From contig SFJH01000023.1 in assembly GCA_004555155.1 (NCBI GenBank), positions 13,318 to 77,317 on the forward strand: DNA of 64,000 nt, written 5' to 3'. The translations under genes and the position numbers were made by a program. Under the pieces are notes generated by a model. That model was not told where the DNA came from. It ran no database searches and worked only from the letters and a program-made list of their open reading frames with translations. Within the stretch, counting starts at the first letter, position 1, and every line of letters begins with the position of its first letter. This DNA is from Clostridiales bacterium. GTDB lineage: Bacteria; Bacillota; Clostridia; Christensenellales; Aristaeellaceae. Below, piece after piece: positions 7,378 to 16,081 of this stretch.

Positions 7378-7412
7378 GAGCGCCCCGGGATCTCTCCCGG
7401 AGCGCTCCTTCT
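7375..7412 (-). terminator. 38-bp hairpin repeat, copy 2, terminator of degV
   Basis: Identical to 7120-7157. Read leftward it is a GC-rich hairpin (GAGCGC..CCGGG/CCCGG..GCGCTC) followed by TTT directly after the degV stop codon, so it serves as that gene's terminator. Confidence 0.75.
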
Positions 7413-8278
7413 CATTTCTCGTGGAAGCACACGCCCACCACGCGGGGGCCGGCATTGATGGCGATGGCCGCGCCGATCTGACTCCGTCCCGCCGGCGGAT
7501 AGCCCAGCGCCTCGACCATTGCGGCCTCCATCGCGTCGCCATCCTCCGGGCAGGAGCCATAGATGACCATGTAGGGCGAGCCGGTCTGCATGTCCGCGAG
7601 CGCCTTTTTGGTCACCGTCGGGATAATCTTCTTTTCACCGCGCACCTTATCGTTGGTAACGATGGCGTGGTCATAGATGCGCATGATGGGCTTGAGGCCC
7701 ACCAGCTCGCCCACAAACGCCGCAGCGCTGGGAATCCGTCCGGACTTGCCCGCGTATTTCAGCGTATAGGGCACGAAATAGATCACGGAATGCTGCAGCC
7801 AGTCGTTCATGAAGGCCAGGATCTCCTCCACGCTCCTGCCTTCCCGGGCCATCTTCGCGCCCTCGATCACCGCATAGCCGTACGCGCAGGTATAGCTCGC
7901 GCCGTCCAGGTTATGAATCCGGAAGACCTTTTTGGCCTCGGGATGGAACTCATAGAACATCTGCTCCGCCAGACAGGCACTGTTGTACGTGCCGGAGCCC
8001 TCGGAATTGATGGTGGTGTTGATCACATCGGTATAGCCCTCGGAATAGGCCGCGTCAAAGATCTCGCCGTATTCGTATACGGTAATCTGGGAGGTGGTGG
8101 GGATCTCCGGCGCCGCCTCGAGCATCTCATAGAACTTCTGGTTGTCGAAGTCCACGCGGCTCAGATAGGTCTTATCGCCAAAGGACACGGGAAACGGAAG
8201 CACCTGAATACCCAGCGCCTGCTCGTCCTGAACAGTGATATCGCTGACGGAATCGGTGATGAATTTGATCTTTGCCAT
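7412..8278 (-). CDS. DegV family fatty-acid-binding protein
   Basis: A 288-residue DegV protein, the fatty-acid-binding subunit (FakB-like) that presents acyl chains to a FakA kinase. Family hallmarks are TDSVSDIT near the N-terminus, SGTYNSA in the middle (the Ser-Gly-Thr site that contacts the carboxylate) and the late motif YAGKSGRIPSAAAFVG. The start at 8278 follows AAAGGAG by 7 bases and is downstream of a good promoter; the open frame continues upstream without a ribosome site. It appears monocistronic. No fakA is in the window, so the acyl-kinase partner must be elsewhere. Confidence 0.9.
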   Translation of the reverse strand: MAKIKFITDSVSDITVQDEQALGIQVLPFPVSFGDKTYLSRVDFDNQKFYEMLEAAPEIPTTSQITVYEYGEIFDAAYSEGYTDVINTTINSEGSGTYNSACLAEQMFYEFHPEAKKVFRIHNLDGASYTCAYGYAVIEGAKMAREGRSVEEILAFMNDWLQHSVIYFVPYTLKYAGKSGRIPSAAAFVGELVGLKPIMRIYDHAIVTNDKVRGEKKIIPTVTKKALADMQTGSPYMVIYGSCPEDGDAMEAAMVEALGYPPAGRSQIGAAIAINAGPRVVGVCFHEK

Positions 8279-8323
8279 GTTGATCTCCTTTGCAGGGAAC
8301 GCATAAAACGAATCGTTGATTTT

Positions 8324-8352
8324 ATTATCCCTGAGTTTACAAATGAAGTCAA
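8324..8352 (-). promoter_or_regulatory. Promoter of degV
   Basis: TTGACT (8347-8352) and GATAAT (8324-8329) on the minus strand with a 17-base spacer. Confidence 0.65.
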
Positions 8353-8384
8353 CGTGGAAAAAGTTAATTTTTGAAACCAATCCC

Positions 8385-10142
8385 TCACTCGGCCGCTGCA
8401 GCAGTCAGGCTGTATTTGTGCAGATACTCCTGATAAAGCCGACGATAATCCGCGCTCGCCTCAGCCTCGAGGGTATAGCCATGCATGCCGAAGCGTCCCT
8501 GAGCGCACTCGATCAGCGTCGCCGCGATGTTGGAGCAATGGTCGGCCACGCGCTCGCAGTTGTTGGTCAGATCGGCGAGGATGAACCCCATCACGATCGT
8601 GCACACGCCGGACTGCAGACGTTCGATGTGCCTGCGCTTGAGCTCCTTGGTCAGATCGTCCACCACCTGCTCCAGCGGTTCCACCCGCCGCGCGAGCGCC
8701 GCGTCGCCGGTCTCGAAGGCCCGGATCGCCAGCGTCAGCACCTCGTCGATGGCGTTGCCCAGAATGGCCACTTCCCTTCGGGCCTGCTCAGAGAAGCTGA
8801 GCTTCTTGTCGTGCAGCTCCCGGGCCACGTCCGAAAGGTTCAGCGCATGGTCGCCGATGCGCTCAAAATCGCCGATCATGTGCAGCAGCATGGAAGTCTC
8901 CCGGCTGTCCTGCTGCGTCATCTCATGCGCGGACAGCTTCACCAGATAGGCGCCCAGCAGATCCTCATACTGGTCGGTCTGATCCTCCATTTCCCGGACC
9001 GCAGCGTCCCTAGCCGCGTCATAGTGGCTGATGAGCCGCATGGACTCGGACAGCGCCGCCTTGGCGGCATGCGCCATATCCACCGAGGCGCGTCGGCTCT
9101 GCTCCACCGCCACCGCAGGCGTATTCAGCAGGCGCTCATCCAGCGTCACGACCGGCTCATCCTTCGCGCTCCCGCGCACCGTCATGCAGGCGAGCCTCTC
9201 CAGCTGTCTGGAGAACGGCAGCAGCACGGCCGTCGCCAGAAGATTGAAGCAGGTGTGCACCACTGCGATTCCCAGTCCGTTGACCGTATCATCTGCAAAA
9301 GGCAGCGGCACAAAAACCTGAACCAGCATGTACAGCGCCAGAAATACAGCCACGCCAATGACGTTGAAGTAAAGGTGAATAAACGCCGCCCGCCTGGCGT
9401 TGCGGTTCGCGCCCACGGCCGAGATCAGCGCCGTCACGCAGGTGCCGATATTCTGGCCCATGATGATGGGAATCGCGCTGGCATAGGTCACTGCGCCGGT
9501 GGCCGAGAGCGCCTGAAGAATGCCCACGGAGGCCGACGAGCTCTGAATCACCGCCGTCAGCAGCGCGCCGGTGAGCACGCCCAGCACCGGATTGGAGAAC
9601 AGCGTAAACATCTGCGTGAATTCGGGAACCTTCGCCAGCGGCTTCACTGCGCCGGACATGGTGTCCATGCCGAACATCAGGATGGCGAAGCCCAGCAGCG
9701 CCGCGCCGGTGACCTTCACCCGGTCCCGCTTGCTGAACAGATACAGCACAACGCCCACCAGCGCCAGCACCGGTGAAAATGACGAAGGCTTCAGCAGCTG
9801 CACGAAGAAGCTGTCGCCCTCCAGTCCCGAAAGGCTCAGAATCCACGAGGTCACCGTGGTACCCACATTCGCGCCCATGATCACCGAACAGGCCTGATGC
9901 AGCTTCATCAGCCCGGAATTGACAAACCCAACCACCATCACCGTTGTCGCCGAGGACGACTGAATCACCGCCGTGGTGACCAGTCCCAACAGAAATCCCA
10001 TGGTCGGACGGGCCGTCAGCCGCTCCAGAATGGTCTGCAGCCGGTTGCCCGCCTGCCGCTCCAGGCTCTTGCCCATCAGATCCATTCCGTAAAGGAACAG
10101 GGCCAGCCCGCCGAGCATTGTCAGTACGCCAAAAATATCCAT
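8385..10142 (-). CDS. Na/phosphate symporter with C-terminal PhoU-like domain
   Basis: A 585-residue member of the Na/Pi-cotransporter (NptA/YjbB) family. Residues 1 to about 310 are hydrophobic with the two inverted repeats typical of the family, each carrying the signature VIQSSSAT or VIQSSSAS. From about 345 to 560 follows a soluble helical PhoU-like domain (for example MLLHMIGDFERIGDHALNLS and LTNNCERVADHCSNIA, the two E(R)xxDH metal-binding motifs). It should move phosphate across the cytoplasmic membrane; YjbB-type proteins can export it. It is a single-gene unit; TATAAT lies upstream near 10210 with a weak -35 box. Confidence 0.9.
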   Translation of the reverse strand: MDIFGVLTMLGGLALFLYGMDLMGKSLERQAGNRLQTILERLTARPTMGFLLGLVTTAVIQSSSATTVMVVGFVNSGLMKLHQACSVIMGANVGTTVTSWILSLSGLEGDSFFVQLLKPSSFSPVLALVGVVLYLFSKRDRVKVTGAALLGFAILMFGMDTMSGAVKPLAKVPEFTQMFTLFSNPVLGVLTGALLTAVIQSSSASVGILQALSATGAVTYASAIPIIMGQNIGTCVTALISAVGANRNARRAAFIHLYFNVIGVAVFLALYMLVQVFVPLPFADDTVNGLGIAVVHTCFNLLATAVLLPFSRQLERLACMTVRGSAKDEPVVTLDERLLNTPAVAVEQSRRASVDMAHAAKAALSESMRLISHYDAARDAAVREMEDQTDQYEDLLGAYLVKLSAHEMTQQDSRETSMLLHMIGDFERIGDHALNLSDVARELHDKKLSFSEQARREVAILGNAIDEVLTLAIRAFETGDAALARRVEPLEQVVDDLTKELKRRHIERLQSGVCTIVMGFILADLTNNCERVADHCSNIAATLIECAQGRFGMHGYTLEAEASADYRRLYQEYLHKYSLTAAAAE

Positions 10143-10342
10143 CTCTCTGCACTCCTCTGATTCTCTCTGTGCGCCTCCAGTGTACAGTATGGATGTAAAC
10201 GCATCATTATATGCTCATAAGATTTTGTTATACAGCAAGGAATTTGCGCGGCCAGCGGCGAAATAATGTTTTACTCGGAACATAATGGGGTAAATATGGA
10301 AGGGAAAGAGAACATCTACCGAATTGAAAGGAGCGTTTTTCC

Positions 10343-10876
10343 ATGGAATTGAAGGGCAGCAAGACTGAAAAAAATCTGAAGACGGCATTCTCCGGCGAGT
10401 CGGAGGCGCGCAACAAGTATACCTATTTCGCATCTGTGGCCAAGAAGGAAGGCTTCGAGCAGATCGCCGCGATCTTCCAGAAGACCGCCGACAATGAGAA
10501 GGAACACGCCAAGATGTGGTTCAAGGCGCTGGGCGGCCTGGGCAAGACCGCCGATAACCTCCTGTCCGCAGCCGAGGGCGAGAACTACGAGTGGACCGAC
10601 ATGTACGCCACCTTCGCCAAGGAAGCCGACGAAGAGGGCTTCACCGAGCTTGCCGAGAAATTCCGCATGGTGGCAGCCATTGAAAAGTCCCACGAGGAGC
10701 GCTATCGCGCGCTGCTGTCCAACGTGGAGATGCAGAAGGTCTTCGAAAAGGCCGAGATGACCATGTGGGAGTGCCGCAACTGCGGTCATCTGGTGATGGG
10801 CAAGAAGGCCCCCGAGGTCTGCCCCGTCTGCGCGCATCCCCAGAGCTATTTCGAGGTTCGCGCGGAAAACTATTGA
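10343..10876 (+). CDS. Rubrerythrin
   Basis: A 177-residue rubrerythrin, a peroxide-reducing di-iron protein of anaerobes. The N-terminal four-helix domain begins TEKNLKTAFSGESEARNKYTYFA and carries the paired Glu ligands (E in SGESEARN, DNEKEHAKM, EADEEGF and EKSHEERY). The C-terminal rubredoxin-like domain binds one iron with Cys144, Cys147, Cys160 and Cys163 (ECRNCG and CPVC). AAAGGAG precedes the ATG. It is transcribed alone, divergently from the phosphate symporter, and marks the organism as an anaerobe with oxidative-stress defence. Confidence 0.96.
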   Translation: MELKGSKTEKNLKTAFSGESEARNKYTYFASVAKKEGFEQIAAIFQKTADNEKEHAKMWFKALGGLGKTADNLLSAAEGENYEWTDMYATFAKEADEEGFTELAEKFRMVAAIEKSHEERYRALLSNVEMQKVFEKAEMTMWECRNCGHLVMGKKAPEVCPVCAHPQSYFEVRAENY

Positions 10877-10894
10877 TCCTCCCCAGGCACGTTT

Positions 10895-10924
10895 AGGGCC
10901 CCGGCTGCATTGCGCCGGGGTCCT
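10895..10924. terminator. GC-rich hairpin between convergent genes
   Basis: AGGGCCCCGGC (10895-10905) pairs with GCCGGGGTCCT (10914-10924) with one G-T pair. It lacks a clear T-run, so termination is likely but not certain. Confidence 0.5.
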
Positions 10925-10937
10925 GATCATTGAAAAC

Positions 10938-12005
10938 CTATTTGCCCGCGTACTTCTCCATCCAGCGCGCATCGCGCTCATTCTCCGCAGCGCAGAGATC
11001 GTCGGAGATTTCGAGGATCAAATCGCGCAGCTCGAGCGTCTCCTTCCACTTGTCCGAAATGGCGTCATAGCCCAAATATGCGCCCAGGATGTTGCCGGTC
11101 ACGGCGCCAGTTGAATCGCTGTCGCCGCTGTGGTTGACGGAAACCGTCATGGCGCGGTCGAAATCGTCCGCATATTTCACCGCGCAGTAGATGGAGACAT
11201 ACAGCGCCTCGTCGCCAACCCAGCCTTCGCCCAGCAGGTTCAGGCACTGCAGATCGGTGCGCATCCGGTCGTCAGCCAGCTCCAGCGCGCGCTCCATGGG
11301 CTTCGTCAGCTTCTCTGTCCAGGGATCGTCCGCGTAGATGCGGTGCAGTGCGGCGATGCATTCCTCCACCGCCTGTCTCGGCGACGCGCCGTTCAGCTCG
11401 CGGTAGACGATGTCCACCAGCGCCGCGGAGCTCATCCAGCCCAGCGGATGGCCGTGGGTGATGGCGGCAGCCTCCGCGCCCAGGCGCACGATGCGCTCCT
11501 CGTCCCAGCCCTTCACAAAGCCGTAAATCGCCACAGGCGCGACGCGCATGATGCCGCCGCAGCCCTTGCTGTTGTTGATCGGCTCGTCCACGGAGCCCAT
11601 CTCCCCGCTCTCCAGCGCGTTCAGGCAGGTGTTGCCCGGCGCCCGCAGTGCGTTCAGTTCGGGAATCTCATTGAGCCAGCAGAGCTTTTCCGCCTTCACC
11701 CTTCTACCCTGCGTGCGCATCCAGTCCAGATAGGCCGCATAAATCCAGCCCTCGACCGGGCGCTTTCCGCGCGCCTCGCTGAGCAGCAGGCCGTTGGCGG
11801 TGAACAGCACCATCTGCGTGTCGTCGGAAATGATGGCCGTGCCGGTTTTGGGATCGCACTCCAGCGCCTGAATGCCGCTCTCCCCATATCTCCTGTGAAT
11901 GGCGCTGACGCTGATAAACTCCACCGGATAGCCCAGCGCATCGCCGATTGCGCCGCCGATCAGGCAACCGCGGGCGCGGTCGCGAAGATGGATTCTCTCT
12001 TCCAT
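10938..12005 (-). CDS. ADP-ribosylglycohydrolase family protein
   Basis: A 355-residue protein of the DraG/ARH fold, which removes ADP-ribose from proteins or small molecules with two magnesium ions. Metal-site motifs are GAIGDALG (residues 18-25), SDDTQM near residue 60 and GDSDSTGAVTGN near residue 300. The start at 12005 follows AAAGGAG by 8 bases; the upstream extension of the frame is ignored. It lies 74 bases after the LarA-type gene and may be the last gene of the inositol-type operon, but a role there is unproven. DraG relatives also act on free ADP-ribose-like metabolites. Confidence 0.88.
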   Translation of the reverse strand: MEERIHLRDRARGCLIGGAIGDALGYPVEFISVSAIHRRYGESGIQALECDPKTGTAIISDDTQMVLFTANGLLLSEARGKRPVEGWIYAAYLDWMRTQGRRVKAEKLCWLNEIPELNALRAPGNTCLNALESGEMGSVDEPINNSKGCGGIMRVAPVAIYGFVKGWDEERIVRLGAEAAAITHGHPLGWMSSAALVDIVYRELNGASPRQAVEECIAALHRIYADDPWTEKLTKPMERALELADDRMRTDLQCLNLLGEGWVGDEALYVSIYCAVKYADDFDRAMTVSVNHSGDSDSTGAVTGNILGAYLGYDAISDKWKETLELRDLILEISDDLCAAENERDARWMEKYAGK

Positions 12006-12079
12006 GCAATTTGCTCCTTTCAGGCAGTGCAGAAGGCCCTCTTTCGAAGCGCCTCCTGCCCCCTGATTCATCTGTAAAC

Positions 12080-13330
12080 CTACGCCTTCGCTCTCGGCAG
12101 CGTCGATCCGCCGTAGGGCATGGCCAGCACGGTGGCGTCGGGGCCGAGGCGGGCAAAGGCCGCGTCGAGGGCCTCCTGCGCGCTGTGGGCGGGCTTGAGG
12201 AAGATCTTTTTCACGAAATCGTCCTCAAGATCGCTGACCAAATAGATCTCGGCGTTCTGCAGCACCATGGCGATGGCCGCGGCCTTGTGTCCGCCCAGCT
12301 GGAAGTCCCGGCCGATGCGCTCGATCATGCTCTCGGCGGTGGGCGCGTTCAGCATCCACTCCTCGAACACCTTCTCCCCCAGGCCCTCCTTGCAGGAGCC
12401 GATCAGGATGATGGTGCCGCCGTTTTTCACGGCGTGCTTGGCGTTGTCCAGCGCCTTCTGGGTCTGATACAGGTTCAGATCCTTGGGCGCGCCGCCCTGG
12501 CTGACCAGCACGATGTCCGCGCGGCTGTCCAGCTCCTTCAGGTACATCCTGTCCAGGAAGCGGCAGCCCTCGCGGTGGGCCTTGACCAGATCTCCGGCCA
12601 CCGCCTTCACAATCTGCTTGTGCTCGTCCAGCACCACGTTCACAATGAAGTCCACGCCGCAGATCGCCGCCGCCTGCTCGATGTCCATGCGCAGCGGATT
12701 GCCCTCCAGATTGCCCGCGTGGGCCTCCTCCTTCACCATCATGCGGTGGTTGCACTGAATGGCCTCGCGGGTGGACACGCCCGGCATGATGGCCTTCGCA
12801 CCGCCGGAATAGCCGGCGAAGTAGTGATATTCGATGTTGCCCAGGCAGATGCGGCGGTCGGCCTCGGCCACGGCGCGGGTGATGTCCACCGGCGTACCGG
12901 CGTCGGTCGTTCCCATGTGCACGCAGTCGGCGCGGTCGGAGTCCACGCAGCGGATCTCACTGTACGCGCGCTCGCCGGCCAGCTTCTTCATCTCCTCCGG
13001 CGTATGTCCGCGATGGCTGCCCAGCGCGAACACCAGCGTGACGTCCTCCGCGCGGCATCCGGCGGCGTACAGCTCGTCCAGCAGCGCGGGCAGAATGCGA
13101 TAGCTGGGACAGGGGCGGGTGATGTCGCTGGTGACGATGGCGATCTTCTCGCCCGGCTTCACGATCTCGCGAAGGCGCGGCGTGCCGATGGGATTCTCCA
13201 GCGCGCGCACGACCTCCTCCTCGTTCATCAAACCCCGGGGCACGTCGTTGGACATGAGCACGCCCATCAGGTTTTTATCCGGCACCTCGACGACCTGCGT
13301 GCCGGTTCCGAATCCAAATTCAAGCTTCAT
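12080..13330 (-). CDS. LarA-family nickel-pincer racemase or epimerase
   Basis: A 416-residue LarA homologue. LarA uses a nickel-pincer nucleotide bound to a lysine to racemize lactate; relatives epimerize other 2-hydroxy acids. Conserved features are SDITRP (about 68-73), GSHRGHT (104-110), His169 in EYHYF, Lys179 in GGAKAIMPG and His195 in CNH. The Lys-to-His spacing of 16 and the His-to-Lys spacing of 10 match K184/H200 and H174/K184 of the Lactiplantibacillus enzyme. No larB, larC or larE is nearby. Its place after sugar-catabolic genes suggests a sugar acid rather than lactate as substrate, but this is inference. Confidence 0.85.
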   Translation of the reverse strand: MKLEFGFGTGTQVVEVPDKNLMGVLMSNDVPRGLMNEEEVVRALENPIGTPRLREIVKPGEKIAIVTSDITRPCPSYRILPALLDELYAAGCRAEDVTLVFALGSHRGHTPEEMKKLAGERAYSEIRCVDSDRADCVHMGTTDAGTPVDITRAVAEADRRICLGNIEYHYFAGYSGGAKAIMPGVSTREAIQCNHRMMVKEEAHAGNLEGNPLRMDIEQAAAICGVDFIVNVVLDEHKQIVKAVAGDLVKAHREGCRFLDRMYLKELDSRADIVLVSQGGAPKDLNLYQTQKALDNAKHAVKNGGTIILIGSCKEGLGEKVFEEWMLNAPTAESMIERIGRDFQLGGHKAAAIAMVLQNAEIYLVSDLEDDFVKKIFLKPAHSAQEALDAAFARLGPDATVLAMPYGGSTLPRAKA

Positions 13331-13368
13331 GATGACACCTCGTTATGACGATGACGGTCGGTTTTGCG

Positions 13369-13405
13369 AAAGGGGACTTCCTTCTTCCAGGAAAGTCCCC
13401 TTTTT
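13369..13405. terminator. Hairpin between pgk and the LarA gene
   Basis: AAAGGGGACTT (13369-13379) and AAGTCCCCTTT (13393-13403) form a stable stem. The T-run is longer on the plus strand; on the coding minus strand only TTT follows, so it may attenuate rather than end transcription. Confidence 0.55.
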
Positions 13406-13439
13406 GCATTCTCCCGGAAAAGCCGCCTGGCAGCGGCCG

Positions 13440-14696
13440 TTATTCCGCAGGGAACGCCTTCGCGGCATGGCGCAGGGCCTTCACCACGGGCAGCTCTTCG
13501 CCGGTCAGGAAGCGGATCAGCGCGCCGCCGCCGGTGCAGATGTAGCCCAGCTTGTCGGTGACATTGTACTGCTTGGCCGCGGTGACGCTGTCGCCGCCGC
13601 CGACCACGGTGTAGCCCTCGGTCTCGGCCATCGCCGTGAACAGCACCTTCGTGCCCAGCTCGCTCTCGGGCTTCTCAAACACGCCCACGGGGCCGTTGGC
13701 GAACACGGTCTTGGAATTCAGAATGATCTCGCGATACCTGGCCGCGGTTTCGGAACCGATGTCCATGGCATCGAAGTCGGCGGGAATCTCTCCCACCTTC
13801 GCCTCGCTGCGCGCACCGTCCACCACCTGCGCCAGATCCACCGGCAGCACGATGCGGTCTGCGTACTTCGAATAGAAGCCCTTGGCCTTCTCGATGAACT
13901 CCGCATAGCCGGACTTCTCGATGAAGCCCAGCGTGCCGCTGCCGATCTCCACGCCCTGGCTGGCCAGCAGGATCTGGCCGACCAGTCCGCCGGTGAGGAT
14001 GGTATCCGCCGCGCCGGAGCTCAGCACGGTTTCCATCATCATGAACGCGTCGGAGATCTTGGAGCCGCCCAGCACGAACGTGCAGGGATGCTCGGGGGCC
14101 TCCATCAGCTCGGAGACCACGCAGTATTCCCGCTCGAACAACCGGCCCATGGCGGAGGGCAGCACCTGCTCGAAGCCGCACAGCGTGGGTTGGTCGCGAT
14201 GGGCGGCGGCGAAGGCGTCGCAGACATACAGGTCGGCCAGCGGCGCCAGCTTTTCCACCACCTGCGTCTTCGCCTGCTGTTCATGGGTCAGGCAGAGCTT
14301 CAGCTCGAACAGCGTCTGTTCCTCAGAGCAGAAGCGCACGTTGTCCAGCAGGAGAATCTCGCCGTCCTTCAGCGCCCTGATGGCCTCGCGGGCGGCGGGG
14401 CCGCACACGTCGTCGATCCACTTCACCTCGCGGCCCAGCAGCTCGGTCAGCACCTTCGCATGGGGGCGGGTGCAATAGAAGTTCTTGTACTCGATATCGC
14501 TGCCCTGATGGGCCAGCAGCACGACCTTCGCGCCCTTGTCGGACAGCTCCCGGATGGTGGGCGCGCAGGCGGTGATGCGCTGAACGGACTTGAGTGTATC
14601 GGTCGCGCGGTCGACGGGCTGGTTCATGTCCACGCGGCAGAGCACGGTCTTGCCCTGCACATCAAACTCGTCAAGGGTATGTATGCCAAATCTCAT
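13440..14696 (-). CDS. pgk: Phosphoglycerate kinase, archaeal type
   Basis: A 418-residue phosphoglycerate kinase (1,3-bisphosphoglycerate + ADP to 3-phosphoglycerate + ATP). The sequence follows the archaeal rather than the bacterial pattern: CRVDMNQPVD instead of RxDFNVP, the block IRELSDKGAKVVLLAHQG, the long EAIRALKDGEILLLDNVRF, and AAHRDQPTLCGF. The nucleotide-binding end has VVGGGDSVTAAKQ and ICTGGGALIRFL. AGGAGG precedes the ATG. It lies downstream of the archaeal-type GAPDH gene, separated by a 260-base gap with a strong hairpin, so it may be partly uncoupled from the operon. A housekeeping bacterial pgk is expected elsewhere. Confidence 0.9.
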   Translation of the reverse strand: MRFGIHTLDEFDVQGKTVLCRVDMNQPVDRATDTLKSVQRITACAPTIRELSDKGAKVVLLAHQGSDIEYKNFYCTRPHAKVLTELLGREVKWIDDVCGPAAREAIRALKDGEILLLDNVRFCSEEQTLFELKLCLTHEQQAKTQVVEKLAPLADLYVCDAFAAAHRDQPTLCGFEQVLPSAMGRLFEREYCVVSELMEAPEHPCTFVLGGSKISDAFMMMETVLSSGAADTILTGGLVGQILLASQGVEIGSGTLGFIEKSGYAEFIEKAKGFYSKYADRIVLPVDLAQVVDGARSEAKVGEIPADFDAMDIGSETAARYREIILNSKTVFANGPVGVFEKPESELGTKVLFTAMAETEGYTVVGGGDSVTAAKQYNVTDKLGYICTGGGALIRFLTGEELPVVKALRHAAKAFPAE

Positions 14697-14907
14697 GGAA
14701 AATCCCTCCTAAAATGTTCTCTGGCGATATCAAAATGGGATCCCGGCCCATCCGATGATTTTCCACTTGATGAAATCGCACGTTCAACAGGAAAAATGCC
14801 GATATCGCCCGCATTCTCTTCGCCTGCGGGCGCTTTTCGCAATGAATCTCAGAATCTCCTGTCAATTCAGTGGCAGGCCGGCACAAAGTCCCTCCTTTGC
14901 CATTGAA

Positions 14908-14945
14908 GGGGAAGCACCCCGCGTTTCCGCGGGAGCGCTCCCCCA
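14908..14945 (-). terminator. Strong hairpin after the archaeal-type GAPDH gene
   Basis: The core CCCGCG/CGCGGG with a four-base loop is extended by GGGGAAGC/AGCGCTCCCC. On the minus strand it follows the GAPDH stop by 11 bases; the T-run is poor. A second GC hairpin (CGCCCGCA/TGCGGGCG, 14807-14833) lies further into the gap before pgk. Confidence 0.5.
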
Positions 14946-14956
14946 TTTTGTTCAGA

Positions 14957-16015
14957 TTACTTCTTGAACTTGCCGATGCCCAGATACTTGTTGGTCTCGG
15001 TGGTGCCTTCCTCGCGGGTGAGCTGCATGCCCATGGCCGCGCGGATGCCGTCGATGGTCTCGGGGATGGTGACGGACTCCTGGGGAATGTTGATGGCATA
15101 CATGATGTCGTTGCCGGACTCGACGATGGAATCCTCCCACAGGCCGATCTCATACATGTCGCCGCGGCGATGGCCCAGGTCGCGGGCATACTTGAAGAAG
15201 CTGGCATTGCCCTTGAAGCCCTCGTCGATGGAGACCACGCGGATGCGGGGATGCTTCTGGAAGACCTCCAGCGCCTGCTCCTTGGTGATCTTCTTGCCGT
15301 CCTTGGCGGTGGCCAGCACGGTGATGATATGGCCGTGGGTCACGGGGGTGTGCACCAGAATGCCGGTGGCGTCCACGTGGGGCATGATGGTCATCAGGTC
15401 GACGGCCTGATGGGTCGGGGCCTTCTCCATCTGCAGCGCGTTGGTCAGTCCGCGATGATAGTCGCCCGGGTCGGCCACGCGGCGGATGATGGTGATGGCG
15501 ACCTTCTCGATGCCGATGGCGCGGTCCAGCGCGTCCACGGTGCGGATCAGGCCGGTGGTGTTGCAGCTGGTCAGCTTCAGATAGTTGGCGTTCACGCCCT
15601 TTTCATAGTTGGCATAGCCGTGGAAGAACACGTCCGCGACGGAGTTCTTCTCGCCGCCCTGGAAGATGGCCTTCACGCCCAGCTTCTCATAGAGCACCTT
15701 GTTCTTCGCGCCGACTCCGCCGGGCGCGCTGTCCAGCATGATGTCGACGGACTTGATCAGGTCCTCGAAGGTGCCGGCCACCGGGATGCCCTGGGCGTCA
15801 AAGGCGGACTTGTCCGCGCCATCCACCAGATAGAGGTTGTACTTGACGTTGTTCGCGCCGATCATATCGTTCTCGGCCAGGGCGCGGATGGAAAGGGTGG
15901 GCGCCAGATCGGCGATGCCGACCAGCTCCATGTCGCCCTGCATGGCGACGCCGTCCGCCAGACGCTGTCCAATCGTGCCGTAACCAGCCACGCCAACTCG
16001 AATCTTCTTGCCCAT
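14957..16015 (-). CDS. Type II (archaeal) glyceraldehyde-3-phosphate dehydrogenase
   Basis: A 352-residue enzyme of the archaeal GAPDH lineage, which oxidizes glyceraldehyde 3-phosphate to 1,3-bisphosphoglycerate with NAD(P). The Rossmann start is VGVAGYGTIGQRLADG (residues 7-22). The diagnostic archaeal blocks are DSAPGGVGAKNK (95-106), AIFQGGEKN and SCNTTGL with catalytic Cys151; bacterial enzymes have ASCTTN instead. GGAGGAG precedes the ATG at 16015. It lies 66 bases after the transketolase gene in the inositol-type operon. It is likely to make the substrate for the archaeal-type phosphoglycerate kinase downstream. The natural aldehyde could differ from glyceraldehyde 3-phosphate. Confidence 0.92.
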   Translation of the reverse strand: MGKKIRVGVAGYGTIGQRLADGVAMQGDMELVGIADLAPTLSIRALAENDMIGANNVKYNLYLVDGADKSAFDAQGIPVAGTFEDLIKSVDIMLDSAPGGVGAKNKVLYEKLGVKAIFQGGEKNSVADVFFHGYANYEKGVNANYLKLTSCNTTGLIRTVDALDRAIGIEKVAITIIRRVADPGDYHRGLTNALQMEKAPTHQAVDLMTIMPHVDATGILVHTPVTHGHIITVLATAKDGKKITKEQALEVFQKHPRIRVVSIDEGFKGNASFFKYARDLGHRRGDMYEIGLWEDSIVESGNDIMYAINIPQESVTIPETIDGIRAAMGMQLTREEGTTETNKYLGIGKFKK

Positions 16016-16081
16016 GTTTATCTCCTCCAAATCAATCGTTCTCGGGAAGCCTCGGCTCAAAGGGCCGGGGCGCAGCACAAC

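Noticed and set aside
7120..7412. CRISPR array or tandem repeat array
   Set aside because: Only two copies, 217 bases apart, each self-complementary, with no regular spacers or cas genes.
8316..9776. Plus-strand 486-residue frame
   Set aside because: Antisense to the phosphate symporter; its His/Arg/Gln-rich composition is typical of complements of GC-rich genes.
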